This document shows positions 15,373 to 23,279 of a DNA stretch of 28,963 nt, in pieces (position 1 is the stretch's first letter; the number at the start of each line of letters is the position of its first letter). Below the pieces are notes generated by a model. The model saw only the letters and a program-made list of their open reading frames with translations, searched no databases and was not told the DNA's origin. The DNA is from Sulfurimonas sp. UBA2011 (lineage in GTDB: Bacteria > Campylobacterota > Campylobacteria > Campylobacterales > Sulfurimonadaceae): positions 1 through 28,963 of the forward strand of contig DDCH01000001.1 of assembly GCA_002335055.1 (NCBI GenBank), in the 5' to 3' direction. The position numbers and the translations under genes were made by a program.

Positions 15373-15867
15373 ATGGCAAATTGTCATACTTATTAGTAAA
15401 TTTCTTTTATCTTCAACATTTTATCTTTATGTTCAAATGATAGTACAGCATGGAGTTTTTTTGATAGCCTGGTTTATTCAACTTTAGCAAATAACCTTGC
15501 AAAAGATGTGGGAACTGTTTTTAATCCATGTATTAGTAAGTTCATTTTTAGCCATTTTAATGAACATCTAATACTTGGAATATACTTAGAATCAGTATTT
15601 TTTAAACTCCTAGGGCCAGCTTATTTTGTTGAGAGACTCTTTTCCTTACTCTTTGTCTTTTTCTTTGAGATATTAAAAGAAACAATACCACTGCTTATCT
15701 CATCTTTGATCTTCACAATTGATAAAACGGGGAAATATAGCAGAGACGAAGGTAGACTCAATGACTTACAACATATAGCTACAATTATTCAGCCTGATAC
15801 TATTCTACATACAACTCCTCGTATACATGATGATTCTTCGCTTAACTCCTATTTTATGAAAAAGTAG
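15373..15867 (+). pseudogene. Broken membrane glycosyltransferase (GT39/ArnT-like) with tandem stops
   Basis: The stretch 15309-15934 holds one decayed gene. From ATG 15373 the frame reads MANCHTY, then TAG-TAA, then continues open for over 150 codons: ISFIFNILSLCSNDSTAWSF, FDSLVYSTLANNLAKDVGTV, then HLILGIYLESVFFKLLG and YFVERLFSLLFVFF. This looks like the N-terminus of polytopic mannosyl/aminoarabinosyl-type transferases (a DS-x-x-Y...NLA segment facing the periplasm, then LFG-like and RL-x-SLLF helices). After FFEILKE the sequence changes to a soluble tail (DLQHIATIIQPDTILHTTP), consistent with loss of most of the middle. An open frame from GTG 15508 gives 119 residues but begins mid-domain. 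A full enzyme would have about 450-550 residues. Family assignment is tentative; the broken state is clear. Confidence 0.5.
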
Positions 15868-15922
15868 ATATCGATTTACACTTGTATCTACTCTATAGGG
15901 CAAAAATTTATTAATATTTGGC

Positions 15923-15928
15923 TAAAAT
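15923..15928 (+). promoter_or_regulatory. -10 box of mqnD, possible leaderless transcript
   Basis: TAAAAT is followed by six bases (AGACTT) and then the mqnD ATG at 15935. Transcription would start at the A of the ATG. There is no Shine-Dalgarno sequence, and the family N-terminus leaves no room for a later start. Confidence 0.45.
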
Positions 15929-15934
15929 AGACTT

Positions 15935-16798
15935 ATGAAAAAAACACTAATTGCACACTCACCTGACGCCGATGATATATTTATGTACTATGCTATTAAA
16001 TTTGGCTGGGTTGGTATGGATGGTGTTACTTTTGACAATATAGCAAAAGATATTCAAACACTTAATGAAGATGCACTTAATGGGGTATACGACATTGTAG
16101 CTATTAGTTTTGCTCTGTATCCTCATATAAAAAGTGAGTATGCACCACTGCGTACTGCTGTAAGTTTTGGTGAGGGTTATGGACCTAAACTCATTAAACG
16201 TAAAGGTGAAAAACTCAAACGAAATTTTCGTGTTGCTTTGAGTGGCAAACACACAACAAACGCGATGCTTTTTCGTATAGCTTATCCGGATGCTCGTATA
16301 ACTTATATGAACTTTTTAGAGATAGAACAAGCTGTGATAGATGGTGATGTTCATGCAGGTGTTTTAATTCATGAATCTATTTTAACATATGATGATAGAC
16401 TTGAAGTTGAACGTGAGATGTGGGATATATGGCAGGACTTAGCAGGGAAGGACTTACCTCTACCTCTTGGTGGAATGGCTATAAGACGCTCACTCCCTCT
16501 TACAAAAGCTATTGCTTATGAAGAGACACTTACAAAAGCTGTTCAAGTTGCACGAGATCATAAAGACAGACTCTCTAGTATGTTAATAGAACGTGATTTA
16601 GTTCGAATAGATGCAGCTACTTTAGATAAGTATCTTGAACTCTATGCAAATGATGAGTCAATTACTTTAAGCCCTCTACAGTATAAGGCAATAGATAAAC
16701 TTTTTGAGCTTGGATACAAGCATGGTTTTTATGATGCACCTGTTGCTATAGAAGACTATATGATTCCAACTGAGTATACAGAGTTAAGAGAGTCATAA
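15935..16798 (+). CDS. mqnD: 1,4-dihydroxy-6-naphthoate synthase (futalosine menaquinone pathway)
   Basis: Converts cyclic de-hypoxanthine futalosine to 1,4-dihydroxy-6-naphthoate, the quinone ring precursor in the alternative menaquinone route of Campylobacterota. The product has 287 residues with a periplasmic-binding-protein-like fold. It opens with the family hallmark HSPDADDIFMYYAI (residue 8 on) and contains DIVAISFALYPHI, SFGEGYGPKLI, ALSGKHTTNAMLF, GVLIHESILTY, and DLPLPLGGMAIRR near 180-190. The histidine in LIHE is where the family has its proposed catalytic base. It heads a compact run with fliQ (1-base gap) and murB (1-base overlap). The gene shows that this organism makes menaquinone by the futalosine route. 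Confidence 0.95.
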   Translation: MKKTLIAHSPDADDIFMYYAIKFGWVGMDGVTFDNIAKDIQTLNEDALNGVYDIVAISFALYPHIKSEYAPLRTAVSFGEGYGPKLIKRKGEKLKRNFRVALSGKHTTNAMLFRIAYPDARITYMNFLEIEQAVIDGDVHAGVLIHESILTYDDRLEVEREMWDIWQDLAGKDLPLPLGGMAIRRSLPLTKAIAYEETLTKAVQVARDHKDRLSSMLIERDLVRIDAATLDKYLELYANDESITLSPLQYKAIDKLFELGYKHGFYDAPVAIEDYMIPTEYTELRES

Positions 16799-16799
16799 A

Positions 16800-17066
16800 A
16801 TGGAAGCGAAACTTATAGCACTTGGTGTTGAAACTTTTAAAATTGCACTAATGTTAGCACTACCCGGATTACTTACGGGTATGTTTATAGGACTTGCTGT
16901 TTCTATTTTTCAAGCAACAACGCAGATAAATGAAATGACACTTTCATTCATCCCAAAAATTATCGGTGTTGTTATCGTTATCGTACTAACTATGCCATGG
17001 ATGCTTAACGAAATGACTGACTTTGCTCGTCATATTTTTGAGATAATGCCAGAATTTGTAGAGTAA
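16800..17066 (+). CDS. fliQ: Flagellar export apparatus protein FliQ
   Basis: An 88-residue inner-membrane component of the flagellar type III export gate, which assembles with FliP and FliR. It has two membrane hairpin segments: LMLALPGLLTGMFIGLAVSI and IIGVVIVIVLTMPWML. Between them is the conserved QATTQINEMTLSFIPKI. Its length matches FliQ exactly. It starts one base after the mqnD stop and its TAA shares a base with the ATG of murB (TAATG). The proteins it partners with are not in this window; flagellar genes are scattered in this phylum. The virulence homologue SctS is possible by fold, but the lone context favours FliQ. Confidence 0.93.
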   Translation: MEAKLIALGVETFKIALMLALPGLLTGMFIGLAVSIFQATTQINEMTLSFIPKIIGVVIVIVLTMPWMLNEMTDFARHIFEIMPEFVE

Positions 17067-17854
17067 TGAAAACAAAGAATGTTAACTTTAAAAAATACTC
17101 CTCTTTTAAGATAGGTTCTGAAGTTTCAGTATGCCTTTTAGAAGACGATTTTTCTGACATAGATAAGTACTATCTTATTGGCTCTTGTAATAACACCCTC
17201 ATAGGCCCTAATCCTCCAGCACTTATGATGCTTGATAAAATGTATGACTATATCAAGATTGAAAATAATACTCTTAAAGTTGGTGGAGCTACACCCTCTG
17301 GAAAAGTTGCTTCATTTTGTAAAAGAAACAACATAGCAAACTTAGAGTTTCTCTCACATCTTCCAGGTAAACTTGGGGGTCTTGTTTACATGAATGCAGG
17401 ACTCAAAGAGTTTGAAATTTTTAATGTTTTAGTCGATATTACTACTACAGAAGGTACTGTAAAAAGAGAGAATATAGAGTACGGGTATAGATATACTAAC
17501 CTTAATAAACCTATACTAGAAGCGAGTTTCTCACTTGAGAAAGGTTATGATGTAAATAAAGTTGAAATGTTTAAAAAGATGCGAAGTAATCAACCATCTA
17601 CTCCAAGTGCAGGGAGCTGTTTTAAAAACCCTAAGGGCGATTATGCAGGTCGTTTAATAGAAGCTGTTGGGCTTAAGGGTTTAATGAAAGGTCATATGTG
17701 CTTTAGTGAGGAACATGCTAACTTTCTTGTAAACAACGGTGGTGGAGAGTTTGAAGATGCAATGTGGCTTATAAATGAAGCTAAACACAGAGTCCAAGAG
17801 GAGTTTGATATCCTCTTAGAATGTGAGATTATTATACTAGAAACGCAGCACTAA
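17066..17854 (+). CDS. murB: UDP-N-acetylenolpyruvoylglucosamine reductase
   Basis: The FAD/NADPH enzyme that reduces UDP-GlcNAc-enolpyruvate to UDP-MurNAc for peptidoglycan. At 262 residues it is the short type known from Campylobacterota. The FAD-binding part contains GGATPSGKVASFCKRNN (from 73) and the PGKLGGLVYMNAG loop (100-112). Catalytic residues by family alignment are R142 in GYRYTNL, S184 in SAGSCFKNP, and a C-terminal glutamate in LLECEIIIL. The SAGSCFKNP loop has C where many members have F. The ATG overlaps the fliQ stop; the 3' end overlaps the convergent outer membrane protein gene by 18 bases. Confidence 0.95.
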   Translation: MKTKNVNFKKYSSFKIGSEVSVCLLEDDFSDIDKYYLIGSCNNTLIGPNPPALMMLDKMYDYIKIENNTLKVGGATPSGKVASFCKRNNIANLEFLSHLPGKLGGLVYMNAGLKEFEIFNVLVDITTTEGTVKRENIEYGYRYTNLNKPILEASFSLEKGYDVNKVEMFKKMRSNQPSTPSAGSCFKNPKGDYAGRLIEAVGLKGLMKGHMCFSEEHANFLVNNGGGEFEDAMWLINEAKHRVQEEFDILLECEIIILETQH

Positions 17855-18610
17855 ACCTGCATACACACCAGAAAAATCAAGTTTTAGTTTTGTTTTTTCA
17901 TCATTACTTGAGATGTCATACTTCTGCATTCTATATCCAAGTTCTAATCCAGGCTGAATAATAGGAATAAAACCTAAAGTATAATCAACTTTTACACGTA
18001 CATCATAAACAGTATCTCCACCATATGTAATGTATTTTACATCAGCTTCAAGACCAATCTCTGTTATTGGAATCTGAACACGAGTTCTTACATATGCGAG
18101 AGGCATTACAACACGAATATTCTCATTGTATCCTGTAAATGCACCAGTAGCATCAACTTTATACTCACTTTCAATCACTTTAATATCTAGACCTAAGTCT
18201 AGTGTAATCCAAGCAGTATTATCTAAAATATTATAATAAGGGATTACATCAACTTGAGTAAACTCCAAAGTTGATGCAGTGTCTAATGGAATTGGTACAC
18301 TAATATCTTTAAAGTTTCCTTGAGCCTTACCTTCATCAGAGAGTGTAGTGTACTCCAGTCTAAGGTTTGGTATAACAGGAATTGGATGTTTTACAAGCAT
18401 CCATGCATAAATATTTGACTGTACTTTTTCTAGTGAAGTATATGAACCGCTACTAGTTCCGTCAGTATATGTTAAAGACCCTGTTGGAGTTGGCATAAAT
18501 GTACCACCACCGATCTCAATACGAGCAAAATCTGCACTTGCTGTTGTAGCTAAAATAGCACTACAGGCTATAGTTGATAATACTTTTTTCATTTTTTTCA
18601 TTTTTATCAT
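17837..18610 (-). CDS. TIGR04219-type outer membrane beta-barrel protein
   Basis: A 257-residue exported protein. The signal peptide lies at about residues 7-26 (KKVLSTIACSAILATTASA, cleavage before DFARIEIGG). The mature part is made of alternating strands and ends in YAGLVLRF, with the terminal aromatic residue required for barrel insertion. FARIEIGGGTFMP at the mature start and FIPIIQPGLELGYRMQKYD near the end are the pattern I associate with family TIGR04219. Three in-frame ATGs occur (18610, 18601, 18592); GGAG seven bases upstream favours 18610. Function is unknown beyond an outer-membrane barrel. It converges on murB with an 18-base coding overlap. Confidence 0.82.
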   Translation of the reverse strand: MIKMKKMKKVLSTIACSAILATTASADFARIEIGGGTFMPTPTGSLTYTDGTSSGSYTSLEKVQSNIYAWMLVKHPIPVIPNLRLEYTTLSDEGKAQGNFKDISVPIPLDTASTLEFTQVDVIPYYNILDNTAWITLDLGLDIKVIESEYKVDATGAFTGYNENIRVVMPLAYVRTRVQIPITEIGLEADVKYITYGGDTVYDVRVKVDYTLGFIPIIQPGLELGYRMQKYDISSNDEKTKLKLDFSGVYAGLVLRF

Positions 18611-18707
18611 TTAATATCTCCATTTTATATATAAAGGTAATTATATCAGAGAAATTTATTTGAATTCTCAAGTGATTATGGGAGTTTGGATCTTATAAAA
18701 GGAGGCT

Positions 18708-18739
18708 AAAGAGGATAAGTCATAAGACTCATCTTCTTT
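18708..18739 (-). terminator. Long-stem hairpin downstream of tpx
   Basis: AAAGAGGATAAGTC at 18708-18721 pairs with GACTCATCTTCTTT at 18726-18739 around the loop ATAA: 14 positions with one mismatch and one G-U wobble. It lies 10 bases after the tpx stop. Read leftward, the stem ends in TCTTT; read rightward it ends in TTCTTT, so it could stop transcription in either direction. Confidence 0.6.
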
Positions 18740-18748
18740 AAAAAGGGT

Positions 18749-19252
18749 CTAGCTAACTGCAGCGATTGCAGCGTCGTAGTTAGGCTCTTCTGTGATTTCT
18801 GGACAAATTTCTTTGTAAGTTACAACACCATCAGCGTCAACAACAAAGATAGCTCTACAAGTAACACCAGCTAAAACTGATCCACCAAGTAAAACACCAT
18901 AAGCATTTGCGAAATCTTTGTTACGGAAGTCAGAAGTAACAGTTAACTTGTCAATTCCTTCAGCTGAACAAAAACGTCCTGAAGCAAATGGAAGGTCAAG
19001 AGAAACGATAGTTGCAGTAACATCTGTAAGATCAGCAACTTTAGCGTTAAAGTTACGAGTTTCAGTAGCACATACACCTGTGTCTAAAGAAGGAACAACG
19101 ATGATTAGTTGTTTAGTACCATTAGCTCCACCAACTACTACATCACCTAAACCTGCTGAGTTTACAACAGTAACTGCTGGTGCTTTGTCTCCAACATTTA
19201 CTTCATTTCCTAATAACTCTACGTCTGTACCTTTGAATTTAGTTGTTGCCAT
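18749..19252 (-). CDS. tpx: Thiol peroxidase (atypical 2-Cys peroxiredoxin)
   Basis: Reduces H2O2 and alkyl hydroperoxides using thioredoxin. The start is placed at ATG 19252 (MATTKFKGTDVELLG) because AAGGAAA lies just upstream; the open frame extends 20 codons further but that part does not resemble the family. The 167-residue product has peroxidatic C61 in SLDTGVCATETRNF and resolving C95 in SGRFCSAEGI, at the same numbers as E. coli Tpx, plus the family R in ETRNF. No signal peptide is seen, so it acts in the cytoplasm. It is a single-gene unit with a strong hairpin after it. The thioredoxin-like protein at 22668-22955 is not an obvious partner. Confidence 0.95.
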   Translation of the reverse strand: MATTKFKGTDVELLGNEVNVGDKAPAVTVVNSAGLGDVVVGGANGTKQLIIVVPSLDTGVCATETRNFNAKVADLTDVTATIVSLDLPFASGRFCSAEGIDKLTVTSDFRNKDFANAYGVLLGGSVLAGVTCRAIFVVDADGVVTYKEICPEITEEPNYDAAIAAVS

Positions 19253-19357
19253 ATTCAATTTCCTTGTTTTAATATTTATTTTGGGAAGTATATTTGAAAT
19301 CGGATAACACAATTCTTATTTTCAAATGAAGTATATAAGTATAATCTTTTATTAAGT

Positions 19358-20344
19358 TTATAAGCTACTTCTTGGCGCAATGTCCAAGTTTTCTAAAGAA
19401 GTGAAGATCTTTTTCTCATACATTTCAACTGCTACTCTTCCTATCATCGCTGCATTGTCTGAACAATACTTAAGTTCACTTAATATGAGTTCTGCATTAT
19501 GCGGTTTAAGTAAGTCTTGGATTTGTGAACGAAGGTAAAGATTTGCTGAAGCACCACCAACAATAGCGAATGTTGTTGGTCTAACAGTTTTAAAGTACTT
19601 CTTTAATTTCATAGTCAGATGTTTTGTAGCAATATGCTCAAAAGAGGCCGCTATGTCTTTAAAGTCTGGATTCTCATTTTTTTCTTCTTCTAAAACAGCT
19701 AAACGCACAGCATTTTTTAAACCTGAGTAAGAAAAAGCGATAAGTGGTGACTGATGAAGAGGTACGGTAAAGTTATGACGAAGTCTATCTCCATCTTTTG
19801 CTAATTCTTGAATTACAGGTCCACCTGGATACCCGAGTCCCATCATTTTAGCAACCTTGTCAAAACTCTCACCAAAACTATCATCCATGCTTTTAGCTAC
19901 TGTCTCTATCTCTGTAAGACTTTTAACTTCCATAACTTGAGTATGTCCGCCTGAAACTAAAAGACAAGTAAGTGGGAACTGTGTTTCTTTTTCAATAAAG
20001 AGAGAATAAATATGCCCTATTAGATGGTTAACACCGATAAGAGGGATATCTAGTGCCACAGCTATTGCCTTAGCCATAGTAACACCTTCAACAAGTGTCA
20101 CAGCTAGACCAGGAGTAGAAGTAACAGCTACCGCTTTGAGTAAAGGGAAGTACTCTTTTACTTGTTCAAGTATTTTGGGTAAAGCTTCTGCATGAAGACG
20201 AGCTGCGAGTTCTGGAACGACACCACCGTAGACACTATGTTCTAATTCTTGAGATATTTTTTTATGAAAAAGCAGTTTCTTTGTTTTTATCTCTGTAATA
20301 GATATTGCACTATCATCACAAGAGCTCTCTATACTAAGTATCAT
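19358..20344 (-). CDS. tsaD: tRNA N6-adenosine threonylcarbamoyltransferase TsaD
   Basis: Transfers the threonylcarbamoyl group to A37 of tRNAs that read ANN codons (t6A). The product has 328 residues with the ASKHA fold. It begins MILSIESSCDDSAIS; the metal-binding histidines are in GVNHLIGHIYSLF; LLVSGGHTQVM and GESFDKVAKMMGLGYPGGP follow; the C-terminal part has ALVGGASANLYLR-like AIVGGASANLY and YCSDNAAMIGRVA. All family landmarks are present. It begins directly after the dxr stop with no gap and is the last gene of the leftward operon that starts at the NFACT gene. Its partners TsaB, TsaC and TsaE are not in the window. Confidence 0.96.
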   Translation of the reverse strand: MILSIESSCDDSAISITEIKTKKLLFHKKISQELEHSVYGGVVPELAARLHAEALPKILEQVKEYFPLLKAVAVTSTPGLAVTLVEGVTMAKAIAVALDIPLIGVNHLIGHIYSLFIEKETQFPLTCLLVSGGHTQVMEVKSLTEIETVAKSMDDSFGESFDKVAKMMGLGYPGGPVIQELAKDGDRLRHNFTVPLHQSPLIAFSYSGLKNAVRLAVLEEEKNENPDFKDIAASFEHIATKHLTMKLKKYFKTVRPTTFAIVGGASANLYLRSQIQDLLKPHNAELILSELKYCSDNAAMIGRVAVEMYEKKIFTSLENLDIAPRSSL

Positions 20345-21412
20345 CTACAGACCTCGCACAAAAGTTCTAACATCTTTATCTATTAAAAAGACATCATCTA
20401 TAGTTGTAGCGACATCTGTAAACTTCTCATATGCTTGAATGATATTTTTGCTTATATTCATGAAACCTATTTTTTTATCTATGAAGAGTTGTATTGCTGC
20501 TTCATTAGCTGCGTTTACCACTACACCTTGAGTCGGGTTGAGTAGAAGATCATTTTTTATCTCCCAAATAGGGTATCTATCACTTTTGATTTCTCTAAAC
20601 TCTAAACTTCCAGTTTTTACTAAATCCACATGCGCCAAGATATTTTCATCCATATCTTTATCTAAAGCAAAAGCTATAGGGAGTTGCATACTTGCATTTG
20701 CAAAGTGTGCTGTAGTCGAACCATCTTTAAAGTCTATAAGTGCATGAATGAGTGATTGTGTCTCGATGATAGCATCATATTTACCCTCACCAAAAAGCCA
20801 ACGAGCCTCTAAGAGTTCGAACATTTTGTTGACCATTGTTGCTGAGTCTATAGTTATTTTTTGTCCCATTGACCAGTTTGGATGTTTTTGAGTGTCTGCT
20901 AGAGTTGCACTGTGTAGTTTTTTGATATCCCAGTCACGAAATGCACCACCTGAAGCAGTTATTATCATTTTTTCAACGGGTCTGTCTTGGAGTAGGTACC
21001 AAAGTCCAAAGTGTTCACTGTCTATAGGTTGGATGTTTTTCATATCTATAAAAGCACCACAAGCAACAAGTGACTCTTTATTCGCTAAGGCTACTTTTTT
21101 ACCACACTCTATTGCCTTGAGTGTTGGGCGAAGTCCTAAAAATCCGACTAAAGCATTCACAACTAGTTCACTTTGAGAGTCTGCTATTACTTGAAGAATA
21201 GCTTCATTCCCTGCATAAACATTAGTATGATGTACATTTGGGATATCTTTTTCGTCTGCAACGACTACTACTTTAGGAGAGTGCTCTAATATTTGTTCAT
21301 TTAGAACTTTGATATTTTTTCCAGCTACTAAAACTTCGATATTTATATCAAATCTTGAAGCGACTAAGAGAGCATTAACTCCAATAGAGCCTGTTGAACC
21401 AAGGAGAACCAA
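20345..21412 (-). CDS. dxr: 1-deoxy-D-xylulose 5-phosphate reductoisomerase
   Basis: Second step of the MEP isoprenoid pathway: DXP to 2-C-methyl-D-erythritol 4-phosphate with NADPH. The product has 355 residues. The NADPH-binding motif LLGSTGSIGVNAL sits at the very N-terminus, so the start must be TTG at 21412; it follows the cdsA stop by one base and has AGAGG 11-12 bases upstream. ALANKESLVACG, DSEHFGLW, ASGGAFRDW and HPNWSMGQKITIDSATMVNK carry the metal and substrate ligands, and the C-terminal helical domain is complete. The TTG start probably keeps its level coupled to cdsA. It is sandwiched between cdsA and tsaD. Confidence 0.95.
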   Translation of the reverse strand: MVLLGSTGSIGVNALLVASRFDINIEVLVAGKNIKVLNEQILEHSPKVVVVADEKDIPNVHHTNVYAGNEAILQVIADSQSELVVNALVGFLGLRPTLKAIECGKKVALANKESLVACGAFIDMKNIQPIDSEHFGLWYLLQDRPVEKMIITASGGAFRDWDIKKLHSATLADTQKHPNWSMGQKITIDSATMVNKMFELLEARWLFGEGKYDAIIETQSLIHALIDFKDGSTTAHFANASMQLPIAFALDKDMDENILAHVDLVKTGSLEFREIKSDRYPIWEIKNDLLLNPTQGVVVNAANEAAIQLFIDKKIGFMNISKNIIQAYEKFTDVATTIDDVFLIDKDVRTFVRGL

Positions 21413-21413
21413 A

Positions 21414-22169
21414 TTATACTAGACCTCTTAAAAGTACAAGCATAACAATCCCAGCAAAGAGATAACCATCTATTCGGTCGAGTACACCACCGTGACCTGG
21501 CAGTAAGTCACCACTATCTTTTACACCAGCTGCTCTCTTTAGTGAAGACTCAAATAAATCACCAAAAATTGAACTAACAGCTACTGCAAAACTAACAAAG
21601 AAACCAACAGTAAAGTCAACTATTGCTAAACCAAAAAATGCACCACCGATAGTTGCAACTGCTATACCACCGACAACACCTTCCATTGTTTTGTTTGGAC
21701 TTGTCTCACAGAACTGTGTTTTTCCTATACTTTTACCTACCGCATATGCACCTACATCAGTTAAAGCAACAACTGCGAGTAACCATAAAAGGGAAAGCAC
21801 ACCATACTCTTGGTACATTGTAAGCATAAAAAGCATACCAGCAGTTGGATAGATAAAAGGAAAAAAGTCCTTCCACTGAGTCTCTTTGTTGAAGGCTACT
21901 GCACTAGCATAAGCTACACCTGCTAAAACAAAAAGGTCATCACCATAAGGGTAAACTCCAGCGACTAACCAAATTCCTATCGCAAAAGGTAACAAACCAT
22001 CATTCTCAACTTCAAAGAGTTTGACTGCTTCTTTAAAGGCTAGTATATAAACACCACCAAAAACTAACCACATTACAAAAAAGTTATCAATGAGTCCTAT
22101 GACAAAAACGGCTGCTAAGAGAGCCAAACCAGTTACTATTCGCTCTTTGTGATTTTCAAACATACTCAT
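21414..22169 (-). CDS. cdsA: Phosphatidate cytidylyltransferase
   Basis: Makes CDP-diacylglycerol from phosphatidate and CTP, the branch point of phospholipid synthesis, in the inner membrane. It has 251 residues and about seven hydrophobic segments. The C-terminal signature runs from SIFGDLFESSLKRAAGVKDS to LLPGHGGVLDRIDG, carrying the metal-binding aspartates. Upstream, ALTDVGAYAVGKSIGK and SPNKTMEGVVGG are also typical. AGGAA precedes the ATG at 22169. The cdsA-dxr order is widely conserved and supports both calls. It is 52 bases downstream of an unrecognised secreted-protein gene. Confidence 0.94.
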   Translation of the reverse strand: MSMFENHKERIVTGLALLAAVFVIGLIDNFFVMWLVFGGVYILAFKEAVKLFEVENDGLLPFAIGIWLVAGVYPYGDDLFVLAGVAYASAVAFNKETQWKDFFPFIYPTAGMLFMLTMYQEYGVLSLLWLLAVVALTDVGAYAVGKSIGKTQFCETSPNKTMEGVVGGIAVATIGGAFFGLAIVDFTVGFFVSFAVAVSSIFGDLFESSLKRAAGVKDSGDLLPGHGGVLDRIDGYLFAGIVMLVLLRGLV

Positions 22170-22221
22170 AAAAATTCCTAGATATTATTTATAAGGATAT
22201 TATACCCTTTTGAGAATTTAA

Positions 22222-22668
22222 TTAATCTTTGTCATCAAGAAAGTGCTCTGCAAATTGCGAGAGTAAAAAATCTACACTCTCTAAAACTTCATTATCTAGT
22301 TCTTCTTTATCTACTTCTATAAAATCATTAGCAAAATATGTAAGGGAAAAAGTTGCACTTTTATCAGCTCTATATGTTTGAACTTCTTCGCCAAGGGCAA
22401 GTCTAATATATACATAATGAGTGCCATCATCATCTAAGTCTTCTAGGGTAATCATAAGTGTTGGACTATCTTGCACCTTTGTTTTTATACCTAAATCTAC
22501 TAAAGCTCTAGACATCTTTTTTTTGATACTTGTAATAGTCTTGGGTGATACAAGAGCAACATCGTTTTTAACATACACATTTGCTTTGTTTAGACCTGTA
22601 AGTGTCCAAAAACCAGCTGCATTTAAACTAAGAACTGTAATAAAAAGTAGAGTAAGAAGTTTCTTCAT
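22222..22668 (-). CDS. Uncharacterised secreted protein
   Basis: A 148-residue protein with a clear signal peptide (MKKLLTLLFITVLSLNA, then AGFWTLTGLNKANVYVKND). No lipobox cysteine follows, so it is probably soluble in the periplasm or surface-associated. The mature part has alternating beta-like strands (LMITLEDLDDDGTHYVYIRL, then EEVQTYRADKSATFSLTYF) and an acidic C-terminal helix (DFLLSQFAEHFLDDKD). I do not recognise the family. Its ATG shares a base with the stop of the thioredoxin-like gene upstream (TAATG), so the two are made together. Joint function in envelope redox or folding is a guess from that coupling. Confidence 0.75.
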   Translation of the reverse strand: MKKLLTLLFITVLSLNAAGFWTLTGLNKANVYVKNDVALVSPKTITSIKKKMSRALVDLGIKTKVQDSPTLMITLEDLDDDGTHYVYIRLALGEEVQTYRADKSATFSLTYFANDFIEVDKEELDNEVLESVDFLLSQFAEHFLDDKD

Positions 22669-22955
22669 TACTGCTCTCCGTAAAGTGTTATTGCATTATC
22701 TAAGTTCTCAGCAAAAAGTTTTTTCTTGATGTACCCTGTTGTATCTAAAATGACAGTTTCATCTTTAGGATTGATAAAAAATACCTTAGGTGTAAACTGT
22801 GTGCGAAACTGTTTGGGAAATTTTTTTATATCAAATTTTTTATCTACTATAAGTGTTATTACTTCTGTCTGTAGTCGTGATTTTAGTAGTGAGGAGTTAA
22901 GAGTTTTTCTCTCAAACTTACGACACCAAGGACAGTAATCAGCCCCAAGTACCAT
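22668..22955 (-). CDS. Short thioredoxin-fold protein with CPWC motif
   Basis: A 95-residue protein with the redox pair C8-P-W-C11 in GADYCPWCRKFERKTL and a cis-proline-like TPKVFFINP near residue 55, where thioredoxin folds have it. This is the single-domain thioredoxin_7/DUF255-like style (helix ERKTLNSS, then VITLIVDKKFD). The ATG at 22955 leaves almost nothing of the first beta strand; the open frame extends upstream only about 7 codons (HLII before M), with no signal peptide and no SD. Either a non-AUG start is used or the protein has lost its N-terminus. It is 13 bases after the disordered-protein gene and overlaps the next gene by one base. Confidence 0.75.
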   Translation of the reverse strand: MVLGADYCPWCRKFERKTLNSSLLKSRLQTEVITLIVDKKFDIKKFPKQFRTQFTPKVFFINPKDETVILDTTGYIKKKLFAENLDNAITLYGEQ

Positions 22956-22968
22956 TATTATTAGGTGA

Positions 22969-23277
22969 CTAGACTTTTATATCTAGTTTGTAGAGCGGTT
23001 CTTCATCTTCATTTTTATCTTCATCTTCATTTTTTTTAGGGTTTCTTTTGTTTTCTCTATCTGCTTCATCTCGTGTATGATCTTTATCTTCATCCACTTC
23101 TTTGTTTGCTTCTACAGGACGTACCTCTAGTACTTTTTCATCTTTTTCTTGTATTTGTGATTGGGCAATCATATTTTGAAAATCTACACGATTTTGATTG
23201 GCATTTTGAGCAGAAGCAGCTGCCGGTGTCATCTGGTTTGTAAAAATTGCATTTCCAATTGGTCCAATGGATGCCAT
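22969..23277 (-). CDS. Uncharacterised disordered, charged protein
   Basis: A 102-residue protein with no recognised family. Residues 1-45 are small and polar (MASIGPIGNAIFTNQMTPAA, then VDFQNMIAQSQIQ). Residues 46-95 are almost entirely charged (DKDHTRDEADRENKRNPKKN and EDEDKNEDEE), so it is probably unstructured. The tail LYKLDIKV is hydrophobic again. The N-terminal pattern (short, Ala/Gln/Asn-rich, then EKxxEVRP) reminds me of small proteins near flagellar genes in this phylum, but I cannot confirm it. It starts 2 bases after the NFACT gene and is co-transcribed with it. Confidence 0.7.
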   Translation of the reverse strand: MASIGPIGNAIFTNQMTPAAASAQNANQNRVDFQNMIAQSQIQEKDEKVLEVRPVEANKEVDEDKDHTRDEADRENKRNPKKNEDEDKNEDEEPLYKLDIKV

Positions 23278-23279
23278 AA

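Noticed and set aside
18918..19307. 129-codon frame antisense to tpx
   Set aside because: It covers the tpx coding region, is Ser/Thr-rich by codon mirroring, and no start signals are seen.
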